From assembly GCF_016741875.1 (NCBI RefSeq), contig NZ_JAERRF010000036.1, positions 1 to 64,000 of the forward strand: a stretch of 64,000 bases of DNA. Reading direction: 5' to 3'. Position numbers and translations under genes: made by a program. The stretch is from Streptomyces coffeae. Lineage in GTDB: Bacteria; Actinomycetota; Actinomycetes; Streptomycetales; Streptomycetaceae. The notes below the pieces were generated by a model, which was given only the letters and a program-made list of their open reading frames with translations, made no database searches and was not told the DNA's origin. Positions within the stretch are counted from its first letter, which is position 1. Each line of letters opens with the position of its first letter. Positions 1-8,267 of the stretch are shown one piece after another.

Positions 1-1238
1 TGCGGGTGCCGATAAATCATCCATGCAGGTGGGGGCTTGATCAGTAATCTTTGGCTCTGTTTGGGCTCGCTTTGGCGTCTTCACCAGCGCAGGGCCCCGG
101 CGGCATCATGATCTGTCGTGCTGCTGCGTCTGGCCTACCTCGCCGCGACCAACGCCCTGGCCTTCCTACGCCTCCTGCCGATGAGCGACAGGGAGAAGGA
201 CGTCGAGATCCTCGTACTCCGGCACCAACTGCTCGTCCTGCAACGCCGGGTCAGCAAGCCGACCTTCACCGACACAGACCGCGCCATCCTCGCCGGCCTG
301 CTCCACCACCTCCCCAAAGACAGACCGCGGCACCTTCTGCTCCTGGTCCGCCCCGACACGGTCCTGCGCCGGCATCGCAGCCTGCTCAAGCAGCGCCATG
401 CCGCAACCTGCGTACCCCGACGACGCGGAGGCCCACGCACGATCCGATCGATCCGCGCCCTGGTCCTGCGCCTGGCCAAGGAAAACGCCTCGTGGGGGTA
501 TCGCCGGATCCACGGCGAACTCGCAGCACCGGGTATCAAGATCGCCGCCTCCACCGTCTGGGAAATCCTCCGCCAGCACGGCATCCCACCCGCACCCGAA
601 CGGCAGAGCACCACCTGGGCGGACTTCCTCCGCAGCCAGGCCAAAGCTCTACTCGCTTGCGATCTCTTCGAAGTCCGCACGCTGACCGGAGCGCGCCTGT
701 ACGTCTTCGCCGTCATCGAGCACACCACCAGGCGCATCCGGATCCTCGGCGCCACCGCGCACCCCACCGGGGACTGGATCGTGCAGCTCGGACGCAACCT
801 CCTGATGGACCTTGAGGACGTGGGCAGCAGGGCGAAGTTCCTGATCCGCGACCGCGACTCGAAGTTCACCGACGCCTTCGACGCCCTGATGATCGACGCC
901 GGCCTTAAGATCGTCACTACCGGCATTCGGATTCCGCGGATGAACTCCCTCATGGAGCGCTGGATACAGACCTGTCGCACTGAACTCCTGGACCGGACCC
1001 TGATCTGGAACCAGAGCCACCTCCTCCACGCCCGGCGCGAGTACGAGGCCTTCTACAACGAACACCGCCCGCATAGAGCTCTGCAACAAGCCGCTCCATG
1101 TCGCCCACTAACCACACCCATCACGCAACGAGCCCGACTCGCTCACCTGGAAGTCCGCAGACGAGACCGACTCGGCGGAACCCTCCACCAGTACCAGCAT
1201 GCTGCCTGAACTGCACGGATGATTTATCGGCACCCACA
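1..1238 (+). mobile_element. Intact IS element with integrase-core transposase (copy 1)
   Basis: A complete insertion sequence of about 1.24 kb. Terminal inverted repeats of 28 bp lie at 1-28 and 1211-1238 and match at 26 of 28 positions; the shared core reads GGGTGCCGATAAATCATCC. One transposase gene fills the interior. Two damaged copies of the same element lie at 17791-18376 (same left end) and 37531-38190 (right end only). The window begins exactly at the left end, so the left target duplication cannot be checked. Confidence 0.85.
118..1209 (+). CDS. Integrase-core (rve/DDE) transposase of IS copy 1
   Basis: Catalyses movement of the surrounding element. The protein has 363 residues from a GTG start. 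Its N-terminal part (about 1-150) looks like a DNA-binding region and includes a stretch reading GYRRIHGELAAPGIKIAAST, as in IS3-like and integrase-core transposases. The rve catalytic core follows (about 160-330), with the acidic motif LIRDRDSKF and the C-terminal FYNEHRPHRAL signature. The frame is open throughout and both terminal repeats are present, so the element may still be active. The same gene carries a nonsense codon in the copy at 17791 and a frameshift and deletion in the copy at 37531. The IS family assignment rests on motifs only. Confidence 0.85.
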   Translation: MLLRLAYLAATNALAFLRLLPMSDREKDVEILVLRHQLLVLQRRVSKPTFTDTDRAILAGLLHHLPKDRPRHLLLLVRPDTVLRRHRSLLKQRHAATCVPRRRGGPRTIRSIRALVLRLAKENASWGYRRIHGELAAPGIKIAASTVWEILRQHGIPPAPERQSTTWADFLRSQAKALLACDLFEVRTLTGARLYVFAVIEHTTRRIRILGATAHPTGDWIVQLGRNLLMDLEDVGSRAKFLIRDRDSKFTDAFDALMIDAGLKIVTTGIRIPRMNSLMERWIQTCRTELLDRTLIWNQSHLLHARREYEAFYNEHRPHRALQQAAPCRPLTTPITQRARLAHLEVRRRDRLGGTLHQYQHAA

Positions 1239-1419
1239 AAGCCAGTCGCAGCAGCACGATCGATCATCATGACGTGCTGACGGCAGCTGCGCGACAGCGT
1301 CGGCTCAGACGACCGCGGCCAGATTTCGGGAAACCCGATGCACCGGCCCCTACCAGGGCGGATGAGGTTTCTGGCAAGGGCAGAGTCGAAGAAGGCAGCG
1401 GAAACACCGGGATCGTGAA
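1239..1419. other. Intergenic DNA with an orphan IS end
   Basis: No gene is visible. Around 1359-1384 the reverse complement reads close to CTTGCCAGAAACCTCATCC. It closely resembles the outer end of the second IS type at about 18377-18400 (CTTGCCGGAAATCTCATCC). This looks like a solitary terminal repeat left after most of that element was lost. Confidence 0.45.
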
Positions 1420-4400
1420 CTATCCCTCACGGCACAGGGGTTCGTCCGGCAGGGGGACGCCCAGGTTCCCCTTCTCCTCCTCGGTGAATTCCCGGTTTCC
1501 GATCACGCGGCACAGCTGCTTCTGCCACTGTGCGGGGGCGAGGTGGACCGGGCGGAGGTAGTCGCCGAGGGTGTTGCTGAGGAGAAGGACCTTCCCGTTG
1601 GCGGAGGCGTCGCGGTAGGAGTACTGGTCTTCCACGTCGCCTTCGGGAACGCCGAACGTATACGTATCTGTCGCGCGGCCCTCTCCGACGTCGTACAGGC
1701 GGGCCGTCGTCGTCGCGGCCTGTAGAAAGGTTCCACTGCCGGTGAAGCCGGCGACGAATTCCTGGTCGCCGTTGCCGAGGAGCAGCGGGCCGATCTTCTT
1801 CTGCCGCGGGCTGCGTTGCCACAGTTCCACCGTCAGGCCGCGATGCAGGACCGAGAAGTATTCTCCGGACGGGTCGAACTTGATGGAGGCGGTGTCCGAT
1901 CCGGTGGTGAGGATGCCTGTCCGGCGGCCTGTCGCGAGGTCGATGATGTGCACCTTCGGATCACCCCACACGACGACGGAAATGTGGTGCGGCGTGTAGT
2001 GGCCCAGCACTTGGTACTGCATTCCGCTGCGGACTCCCGGGATGGCTTTCCGCACGTCGACGCGTGCGTTCTGGGTTCCGGTTTCGGGGTTCCACTGCTG
2101 CACCACGGAGCCGGACGACGTCACCAGTTCGCCGCGCTGGAAAAAGAACCCGTAGGGGATGGATTCGGAATCGGCGTCATAGGGGGGAGGTTTGGCGCTG
2201 GTGATCTTCCGCAGGGGCTTGAGGTCGGATGCCCGCCGGATCTCTACCGTGTTCTTCCCGACCTTGTCAGCGAGGAACTTTCCATTGGCGCCGTATTGGA
2301 GCAGCTCTTCCTTTGAAGTCAGCGGGGATGCCTGCCGCTTCGCCCGGTGGAGGACTCGTCCGCTCTCGTCCGTGGTGCGGGTCTCGATTCCCTTCCCCCC
2401 GCTGGTGTAGCCGGTCACGGTGTCCCCGTCGGGCGACAGGCGCGGCATGGCCAGGGGCTCTGGTGCTTTCCCGCCGGGTGGCAGCGGGGAGAAGGTGATC
2501 TTGTTCCCCAGCGGTGACGTCAGGGCCGTGGGCGTGCCGTCGACGGTCATCACCCCGACCAGCATCGACCCCACTGCCTCGGGGTCCGTCACCTCGGAGG
2601 CGACGCGGTTGCGCTTCAGGTCGAGAAGACGGAGTTTCTCTTCGTCCATTGCCGCAGCCCATCTGCCGCTGTCGTCTATTCGGTACTCGGCGGGGAGGTC
2701 CAAGGAGGTGATGAGTCCCTTGCCGGTGTACCGGTGCACCACCTTTCCGTTGTCGGTTCGCCGGAGGGTGAGCCGGGAGTCGTTCTTTCCGTACGAGACC
2801 GCGGCGAATTTGCCATTGTCCGACATTTCGATATGTGAGGTTTCGGGAATGATGGTGTGGGAGCGACGTGTCAGGCGGTCGAAGGCCACCAGGCTGGCCC
2901 TTTCACCCGCGTCCTCTTGTATTTCCGCGAGGACGGTCCGGCCGTTGGACCCGAACTCGAGCCCGGCGAACCTTCCCAGCTTTCCGGCTTCGGACGGAAT
3001 ACGGATCTCCGGGCCCGTCGTGCCCTTCTTGAGATCCCACGACGTCAGCCTCCTGGCGTCTTCGCCCGTCATGGCGACGAACCGTCCGTCCTCGGACATT
3101 GCCGCGTTGTCGCGCCTGCTGATGCGGGAGGACGTCAGCTGCCCGCGCATCCGGTGGGCCTCCCCGACGAGGTGTCCGGCGCTGCCGTCCGGATCGACGT
3201 CGAACCACACCAGTTCGCGGTCTTCCGTGATGAACCCGGCCCGTCGCCCGTCGCCCGAGACGACGTCCCTGACGGACTGGTGGGGCAGATCCAGCCGCTG
3301 TCGGCGTACCGTTCCGCTTGCCGCGTGGACGTACAGGGTGGGCTTTCCGTCTCTGGAGTGGAGGAGGATCACGTTGCCGTCCTGGCTTGTCGAGAAGCCC
3401 CCGACGGAACCGTCGGAGCCCGAGAGCATGCGCTGCTGCGGATGGTAGGAGAGCTTCGCGTGCAGGAGGGCGTCGCGCGCCTGTTCCGTGGGGGCGGTGC
3501 GGTACGCCGCGAGGGCCGTCATGACGGAGACGACCGGGTCGGTCTTGTCGAGGTCGGCGCTGCTCTGCGCCAGGGCGCGCGAGGCGGACTCGGCGGCTCG
3601 CTGATGGCTCACGTGGCGGTAGTAGGCGAACAGGGAGCTGAGGATCAGGGCGAGCGCTGTGAGGCAGGCCAGCGTCGAGGTGAGAATGCGGCGCTTGCGG
3701 GCGCGAGCTTGCTGGTGTTCCCGGCCGAGTCGCAGGTAGGTGTGTTCGTCGTCGGTGAGGTAGGAGGGCCGGTCGCGCAGCCACGGTTGGGCCGCTTCCA
3801 GCGCTGCCGGGGTGGGCAGGAGATCCGCCGGGCAACCGCCTTGTTCCCAGCGCTGTTTGTCCTGGCGGAGGGTCTCCCTCCAGGTGAGGAAGTCGCGGTC
3901 TTCGGACGTCCAGTCCGCCAGCCGTCGCCAGCCGCTGATGAGGGCTTCGTGGGCGAGCTCCACCGTGTCCCTGCCCTCGGGGCTGCGGCCTGTCACCAGC
4001 AGGCGTACGGAGGCGAGGTTCTGTGCTGTGTGCCAGGCATCGTCGTCGAGTTCGTCGCGGAACACCGTGCGGCGGGTGGCCGCGTCAGAGCCGGCGGGCA
4101 CCCGCACCAGCGCGGTGAACAGGCGTCGCGCCGCCGACGCCGCCTCGTTCGGCACATGGGCGGTCCACAGCCGTTCGGCGTGGTGGCCCAACGCCCCGGT
4201 CACACCGCCGAGTTCCTCGTACGCCCGGTGAGTGAGCAGGCCGCGGCGCTGGTGCTGCCAGAGCCGGTCGAGGGTGAAGGCCAGCAGGGGAAGGGCGCCG
4301 GGCTCGTCACCGGTGTCGGCGAGGATGCGTTCGACGAGCCCGGACTCGTAGTCGACGCCCGGGACCGCCGCTACCGGGGCCGTGACGATCTCCCGCAGCC

Positions 4401-5676
4401 CTTCGGGGCCGAGCGCGCCCAGCGCGTAGAGGCGCTGTCGGAATGCGCGGCCCAACTGCGCGTGAGACAGGGCCCGTTCCAGGAAGTCCGCACGGAGAGT
4501 GGTGAGCACGTGCACCGTGGTCGGCAGGGACTCGGTGTACAGAGCCTGGGCCAGCTCGTCGATGAGGGAGGGGGTGGCGGCGAGGAGTTCCTCGAACTGG
4601 TCGACGACGACGAGGAGCCGACGGGTCCCCTGCGCCTCCAGGACGCGGGCGGCGGTGTCGGCCACGCCCTGCCGGGCCAGGACGTCGGTCAGGGCGGGAA
4701 GCCGGGTCAGCCGGTCCACTTCCGTCGAGTCCGGTTCCAGTAATGGCAGGAGGGCCGCGGCGAGCGCGGAGAGCGGCCGGCTTCCGGAAGCCGGCCGCAG
4801 CAGGGCCACGGACCAGTCCTGTGCGCGCAGTTGGGGCACCGCGCCGGCCAGGGCGAGTGAGGACTTCCCGGAGCCCGAGGGGCCGACCAGACACACCCAG
4901 CGGTCGGCGGTCACCTGTGCCGCCAGCTCGCCGCTCTCCTCGTCCCGGCCGTGGAAGGAGGCCGCATCCGCCTCCCGGAAGGCGGCAAGTCCCCTGAACG
5001 GCGAGGGCGGCAGGGCCAGTTCGCGCAGCGGCTCCCAACTGCGCAGCAGCGAATCCACGGGGATCAGGTAGCTGGCCGGGGGCTCGCCGGACTCCGCGGC
5101 CGTCACCATCCCGACGACGGCGCCCAACTCCTCGTCCCATACGGGGCTTCCGCTGAACCCGCCGGACACCCGGTAGCCGTCCGCCGCGAGATCGGCCTGA
5201 ATCCATCCGTCCGCCTGCCGGGACCGCAAGACGCCGGCGTGCCAGACCCCCGCTGGGCGGCCCGCCGGGAAGCCGAAGGCCCGGGCCGGATGCCCCCACA
5301 CGTCGGAGGCGTCGACCAGCACGGCCGGCCGACCACCCGGCAGGGCAGCCTCCAGCCGCAGTACGGCCACGTCGCCACCGCCGCCGGAGCCGCCGGGAAC
5401 GAAGTGCTGGATCTCCGCCGGCACGGATCCCGCGCCGGAGCGCCGTCCGGGAAGCAGCGGCAGGTCCACGTGCACGCGTGCCGTGGGTGAGGGCTCGTGC
5501 CCCTCAGGGGTGCCGAGCGCTGCGCTCACGACGTGTGCGCAGGTCAGTGCCGTCTGCGAGCCCACCAGGAAGCCCACCCCCCAGGGGTTGCCGTCCTGGT
5601 CCGCGATGCTCAGCACGGCCGCATCGAGCGCGGCCGGGCCCCGTCCGGACGGCTGCGCCGAGTGCTCTGCCACCAT
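1420..5676 (-). CDS. Trypsin-like protease / nSTAND1-like NTPase / beta-propeller protein
   Basis: A 1418-residue protein with three parts. (1) A trypsin-like serine protease, about residues 20-215, with an apparent triad H48 (TCAHVV), D102 (GDVAVLRL) and S175 (GFSGSPV). (2) A STAND P-loop NTPase, about 225-640, with Walker A GPSGSGKSS at 265-273 and Walker B RLLVVVDQFEELL ending near D359. (3) One membrane segment near 665-685, preceded by the basic stretch ARKRR, followed by about 700 residues of degenerate beta-propeller repeats. The basic residues before the membrane segment suggest that the protease and NTPase are cytosolic and the propeller lies outside. It begins 3 nt after the stop of a Trypco1-like gene. 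This architecture is known from proposed NTP-dependent bacterial conflict systems; the trigger and target here are unknown. A full paralogue lies at 13387-17616. Confidence 0.88.
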   Translation of the reverse strand: MVAEHSAQPSGRGPAALDAAVLSIADQDGNPWGVGFLVGSQTALTCAHVVSAALGTPEGHEPSPTARVHVDLPLLPGRRSGAGSVPAEIQHFVPGGSGGGGDVAVLRLEAALPGGRPAVLVDASDVWGHPARAFGFPAGRPAGVWHAGVLRSRQADGWIQADLAADGYRVSGGFSGSPVWDEELGAVVGMVTAAESGEPPASYLIPVDSLLRSWEPLRELALPPSPFRGLAAFREADAASFHGRDEESGELAAQVTADRWVCLVGPSGSGKSSLALAGAVPQLRAQDWSVALLRPASGSRPLSALAAALLPLLEPDSTEVDRLTRLPALTDVLARQGVADTAARVLEAQGTRRLLVVVDQFEELLAATPSLIDELAQALYTESLPTTVHVLTTLRADFLERALSHAQLGRAFRQRLYALGALGPEGLREIVTAPVAAVPGVDYESGLVERILADTGDEPGALPLLAFTLDRLWQHQRRGLLTHRAYEELGGVTGALGHHAERLWTAHVPNEAASAARRLFTALVRVPAGSDAATRRTVFRDELDDDAWHTAQNLASVRLLVTGRSPEGRDTVELAHEALISGWRRLADWTSEDRDFLTWRETLRQDKQRWEQGGCPADLLPTPAALEAAQPWLRDRPSYLTDDEHTYLRLGREHQQARARKRRILTSTLACLTALALILSSLFAYYRHVSHQRAAESASRALAQSSADLDKTDPVVSVMTALAAYRTAPTEQARDALLHAKLSYHPQQRMLSGSDGSVGGFSTSQDGNVILLHSRDGKPTLYVHAASGTVRRQRLDLPHQSVRDVVSGDGRRAGFITEDRELVWFDVDPDGSAGHLVGEAHRMRGQLTSSRISRRDNAAMSEDGRFVAMTGEDARRLTSWDLKKGTTGPEIRIPSEAGKLGRFAGLEFGSNGRTVLAEIQEDAGERASLVAFDRLTRRSHTIIPETSHIEMSDNGKFAAVSYGKNDSRLTLRRTDNGKVVHRYTGKGLITSLDLPAEYRIDDSGRWAAAMDEEKLRLLDLKRNRVASEVTDPEAVGSMLVGVMTVDGTPTALTSPLGNKITFSPLPPGGKAPEPLAMPRLSPDGDTVTGYTSGGKGIETRTTDESGRVLHRAKRQASPLTSKEELLQYGANGKFLADKVGKNTVEIRRASDLKPLRKITSAKPPPYDADSESIPYGFFFQRGELVTSSGSVVQQWNPETGTQNARVDVRKAIPGVRSGMQYQVLGHYTPHHISVVVWGDPKVHIIDLATGRRTGILTTGSDTASIKFDPSGEYFSVLHRGLTVELWQRSPRQKKIGPLLLGNGDQEFVAGFTGSGTFLQAATTTARLYDVGEGRATDTYTFGVPEGDVEDQYSYRDASANGKVLLLSNTLGDYLRPVHLAPAQWQKQLCRVIGNREFTEEEKGNLGVPLPDEPLCREG

Positions 5677-5679
5677 CCG

Positions 5680-6063
5680 TCACGGCCCCATCTCGACGGG
5701 GTCGGCGGGCGCGGACTCTGACGGCTGCTCACGCCGATCCCACTTGAGTACGACCGCGAAATTGGCCTGCCCGGTGCTGCTGCTGATCACCACGTCCGCC
5801 TTCGCGGACAGCGACAGGCCGAACTGCACGGTGATCTCCTGCGGCCCCTGCGGCATGTCGGCGAAAGTGTCCACCAGGTTCTGTGCCACGGGCCGCACTC
5901 CCGAGAGCATCTCACCGAGAGACCGCGTGGCGCGGGCCACGACCTGCCCCGGCCGCGACACCTTGACCAACCCGTCCGCCGCCTGCTCCTCGATCTCGAC
6001 CTGCACCACCCCGGCAGACTCGTCCCCGCTGTCATCGAGCGGCAGCTCCACCAAATACCCCAT
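5680..6063 (-). CDS. Trypco1-like (CU044_2847 family) small protein
   Basis: A 127-residue protein. The ATG at 6063 is chosen because AAGGGGGG sits about 7 nt upstream; the frame stays open further upstream but without a comparable ribosome site. The fold appears to be an alpha/beta domain. Its C-terminal half reads EITVQFGLSLSAKADVVI and is shared with the 110-residue protein at 13044 (EVEVEFGVNVSAKAGAVI). Trypsin-co-occurring domain 1 proteins are typically encoded beside trypsin-STAND proteins, and here the stop is 3 nt from the start of one. The biochemical role is not established; a regulatory partner or substrate of the protease is an inference. Confidence 0.8.
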   Translation of the reverse strand: MGYLVELPLDDSGDESAGVVQVEIEEQAADGLVKVSRPGQVVARATRSLGEMLSGVRPVAQNLVDTFADMPQGPQEITVQFGLSLSAKADVVISSSTGQANFAVVLKWDRREQPSESAPADPVEMGP

Positions 6064-6129
6064 GACGATTCCCCCCTTCGTCCGACGCTCAGGCCCGCGT
6101 CCACCACGCGTCTCATTCACACGCCACAT

Positions 6130-7330
6130 CACATGGACATATCACGAGATACTGTCAACGCCTGCGAGGCAAGCGATTTTCCGGCCAACGCACGTGCGGA
6201 GCCGGAGCTTTCCCCGGGCACGGCGGTCAAGCGGCGCCTCAGTGGCGCGCGTACACGGGAAGCCCCGTAATGCGGCCGCGCTGGCTGCGACGGCGGCCAG
6301 GAAGGCCAGGGCGAGCATGGCCAGGGTGATGTGCCGGTGCCACGAGGTCCAGTGCCTGACCTGGTAGTGATCCAGGCCGACCTGGCGCTTGGCGGCCTGG
6401 AAACACTCCTCCACGCTCCAGCGGGCGCCGGCCACGCGGACCAGTGCCGACAAAGCCACCTCGGTGGGTGAACAGCACAGGTAGAAGGCGAGTTCACCAG
6501 TAGTGCGGTTGCGGCGGACCAGCAGGTGGCGATGGCCGCCGGTGCCGATGTGGATCCAGGCCCAGTCGTAATAGCGCGGGCCCTTCGCACCAACCCCGGC
6601 GCTGTTCCGCTGCCAGGCCGTGGAGGGCAGGCCGTGGGCCAGGGTGTCAGCGCGGACTGAGGTGCGGCCCTGGTTGATCCGGACCCGGGCGAAACAAGCG
6701 ACGGCCAGCACGTAGCCGATGCCGCGTGCCTCCAGAGCAGTCCGCAGGTGCGGGGTCCTGGCCGTAGGCTTCGTCGCCGGTCACCCAGGACGCGGTGATC
6801 CCGGCGTCCAGCGCAGCCTCGATCATCTCCGCCGCCAGACGGGGCTTGGTCGTGAACTGCACCTCCTCGGGTATCCCGGCCGCATGGCGGCGTTCGAGAT
6901 CATTGCACCAGGAGTGTTCCGGGAGGTAGAGCCATCGGTCGATCAGGGCCCGTCCACGGCTGGTGGCCAGGGCCAAGAACACGCCCACCCGGGAGTTCTC
7001 GATGCGTCCGGCGGTGCCGGGGTACTGCCGCTGCACCCCTGCCGAGGACCGGCCCTTCTTCACAAAGCCGGTCTCGTCCACGCTCAGCACCGCGTCGTCG
7101 GTGCCGAGGTGGTCGGCGACGTAGGCGCGAAAGGTCATCACGGACCGCCTCGGCGTCCCAGCGGGCGTAGCGCAGCAGGCGCTGCGTCGGCTGGGCCGCA
7201 CAAGGCCCGCCTGTTCGGCCAGCTGCCAGCAATTCTTCCGCTCGACACTCGACAGCAGCCCGAGCAGGTAGGCGCGAACTGAGGCCCGAGGCTCAACTCG
7301 CCTGAACCGCCCTGCGATCGAGCGGCACCG
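6130..7330 (-). pseudogene. IS701-family transposase, frameshifted
   Basis: Read from high to low coordinates, pieces of one IS701-type transposase lie in different frames. An N-terminal piece (RAYLLGLLSSVERKNCWQLA, near 7280) is followed by a short piece near 7175-7220 (YARWDAEAVRDDL). A long piece at about 6750-7140 holds VDETGFVKKGRSSAGVQRQY and DAGITASWVTGDEAYG, and the C-terminal part lies at about 6150-6700 (ARWSVEECFQAAKRQVGLDH). At least two frameshifts separate these blocks, so no full transposase can be made. No clear terminal repeats were found. The element lies just upstream of the Trypco1 gene at 5680-6063 and may have altered its promoter. Confidence 0.8.
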
Positions 7331-7495
7331 CGGATCCTGCTCAGCAGCGGTGTCGACGACGTCGACGAGATGCTCGGCCGGGTGACGGCGCTGGGCGGCT
7401 CGGTCCGCGGCGGCCCCAACGACATGCCGTGGGGACAGCGCGTCGCCCACATCCAGGACCCCGACGGCTCACTCATCCGCTGCCACACCCGCTCG
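7330..7495 (+). pseudogene. VOC/glyoxalase-family gene fragment
   Basis: About 55 codons on the plus strand read as the C-terminal end of a VOC (glyoxalase-like) protein: DDVDEMLGRVTALGGSVRG followed by GPNDMPWGQRVAHIQDPDG. This stretch is typical of the last beta-alpha-beta unit of such proteins. The 5' part of the gene is missing, and it is fused to unrelated DNA on both sides. It is a remnant of a larger gene lost through IS-driven rearrangement. Confidence 0.6.
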
Positions 7496-7614
7496 GCCAC
7501 GGCGAGCTCATCCCGCTCAGCCCGTACCTCCGACAGCTGCTTGACCAGCTGTTCTTCGAGCCCGTCCAACTCCGCACGCCGCGCGGCGATCCGCTCCAGC
7601 ACTTTGGGATCCAT
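7468..7614 (-). pseudogene. N-terminal fragment of a small coiled-coil protein
   Basis: The ATG at 7614 opens a frame whose first ~49 residues form a charged helical, coiled-coil-like segment (LERIAARRAELDGLEEQLVK, then a block rich in E, R and A). The frame then runs into the antisense of the VOC fragment, where the composition stops looking like a protein. Small coiled-coil proteins of this type are, from memory, common in Streptomyces, and their function is unknown. This copy is truncated. Confidence 0.4.
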
Positions 7615-7949
7615 GATGCGCCGGAGCGTAGGAGCGGCACCCCCGACGGACAGGAATCCGCAAACCCACCCCTGCCCAACGATCTACACCCCAGACTGCC
7701 GCCCACGACCAGCACGAGCACCCCGAACCGGCGTCACACCAGCACCCTGACCAGCTACTTCAAGATGGCGCAGCTTCACTGGGCGAAGCGCTGGACGAAG
7801 CACCGGCATTCGCGTTTTACCTGCGGCGGCGTCCGGATCTGGTCCCCGTCCGACCACCTCCGCCCGCACTGAAGCAGGACGGCCCCTGCAGACAGGTGCC
7901 GGCGTGGCAGAACTGCCTGCGGAGCCCGCTGCCCTTGATCCCGGACGTA

Positions 7950-8165
7950 CTCGCTGGCCCGGTTGTTTCTCGGTCACCTGACGCGGGTGAGGTTGTGCAG
8001 GCGGGCGATGCCGGGCATGCCTTGGTGGACGCCGTCGCCCTTCAGGCGGCTGTCGCGGAGGATCGTCCAGCCCTTTATCCGAGCGAAGGCATGCTCGACG
8101 TGGCCGCGGGCCCGCGCTTCGCTCGGCCACTCCACGCCCCACCCTGTGGGGGCCGGCGGTTCTGG
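7950..8165 (-). pseudogene. C-terminal remnant of an IS5-like DDE transposase
   Basis: On the minus strand a short run encodes a typical transposase tail: HVEHAFARIKGWTILRDSRL, then KGDGVHQGMPGIARLHNLTR. This matches the final helix region of IS5-type DDE transposases, where the catalytic glutamate lies in the VEHAFARIKGW stretch. No start, N-terminal domain or terminal repeats remain. The 7620-7950 and 8165-8267 flanks contain nothing recognisable. Confidence 0.55.
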
Positions 8166-8267
8166 GGGAGGAGTTCGTGGCGCATGTACCGACGGGCGTT
8201 CTCAAAGGATCAACCGGTGGCCATCCGGCCATCCAGCCTTGCTACGACGTCGAGGCAAACTCCCGGA

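Noticed and set aside
2857..4743. Long plus-strand frame of 628 residues inside the first trypsin-STAND gene
   Set aside because: It is antisense to a gene with clear domains and has no domain of its own, a usual effect of high GC content.
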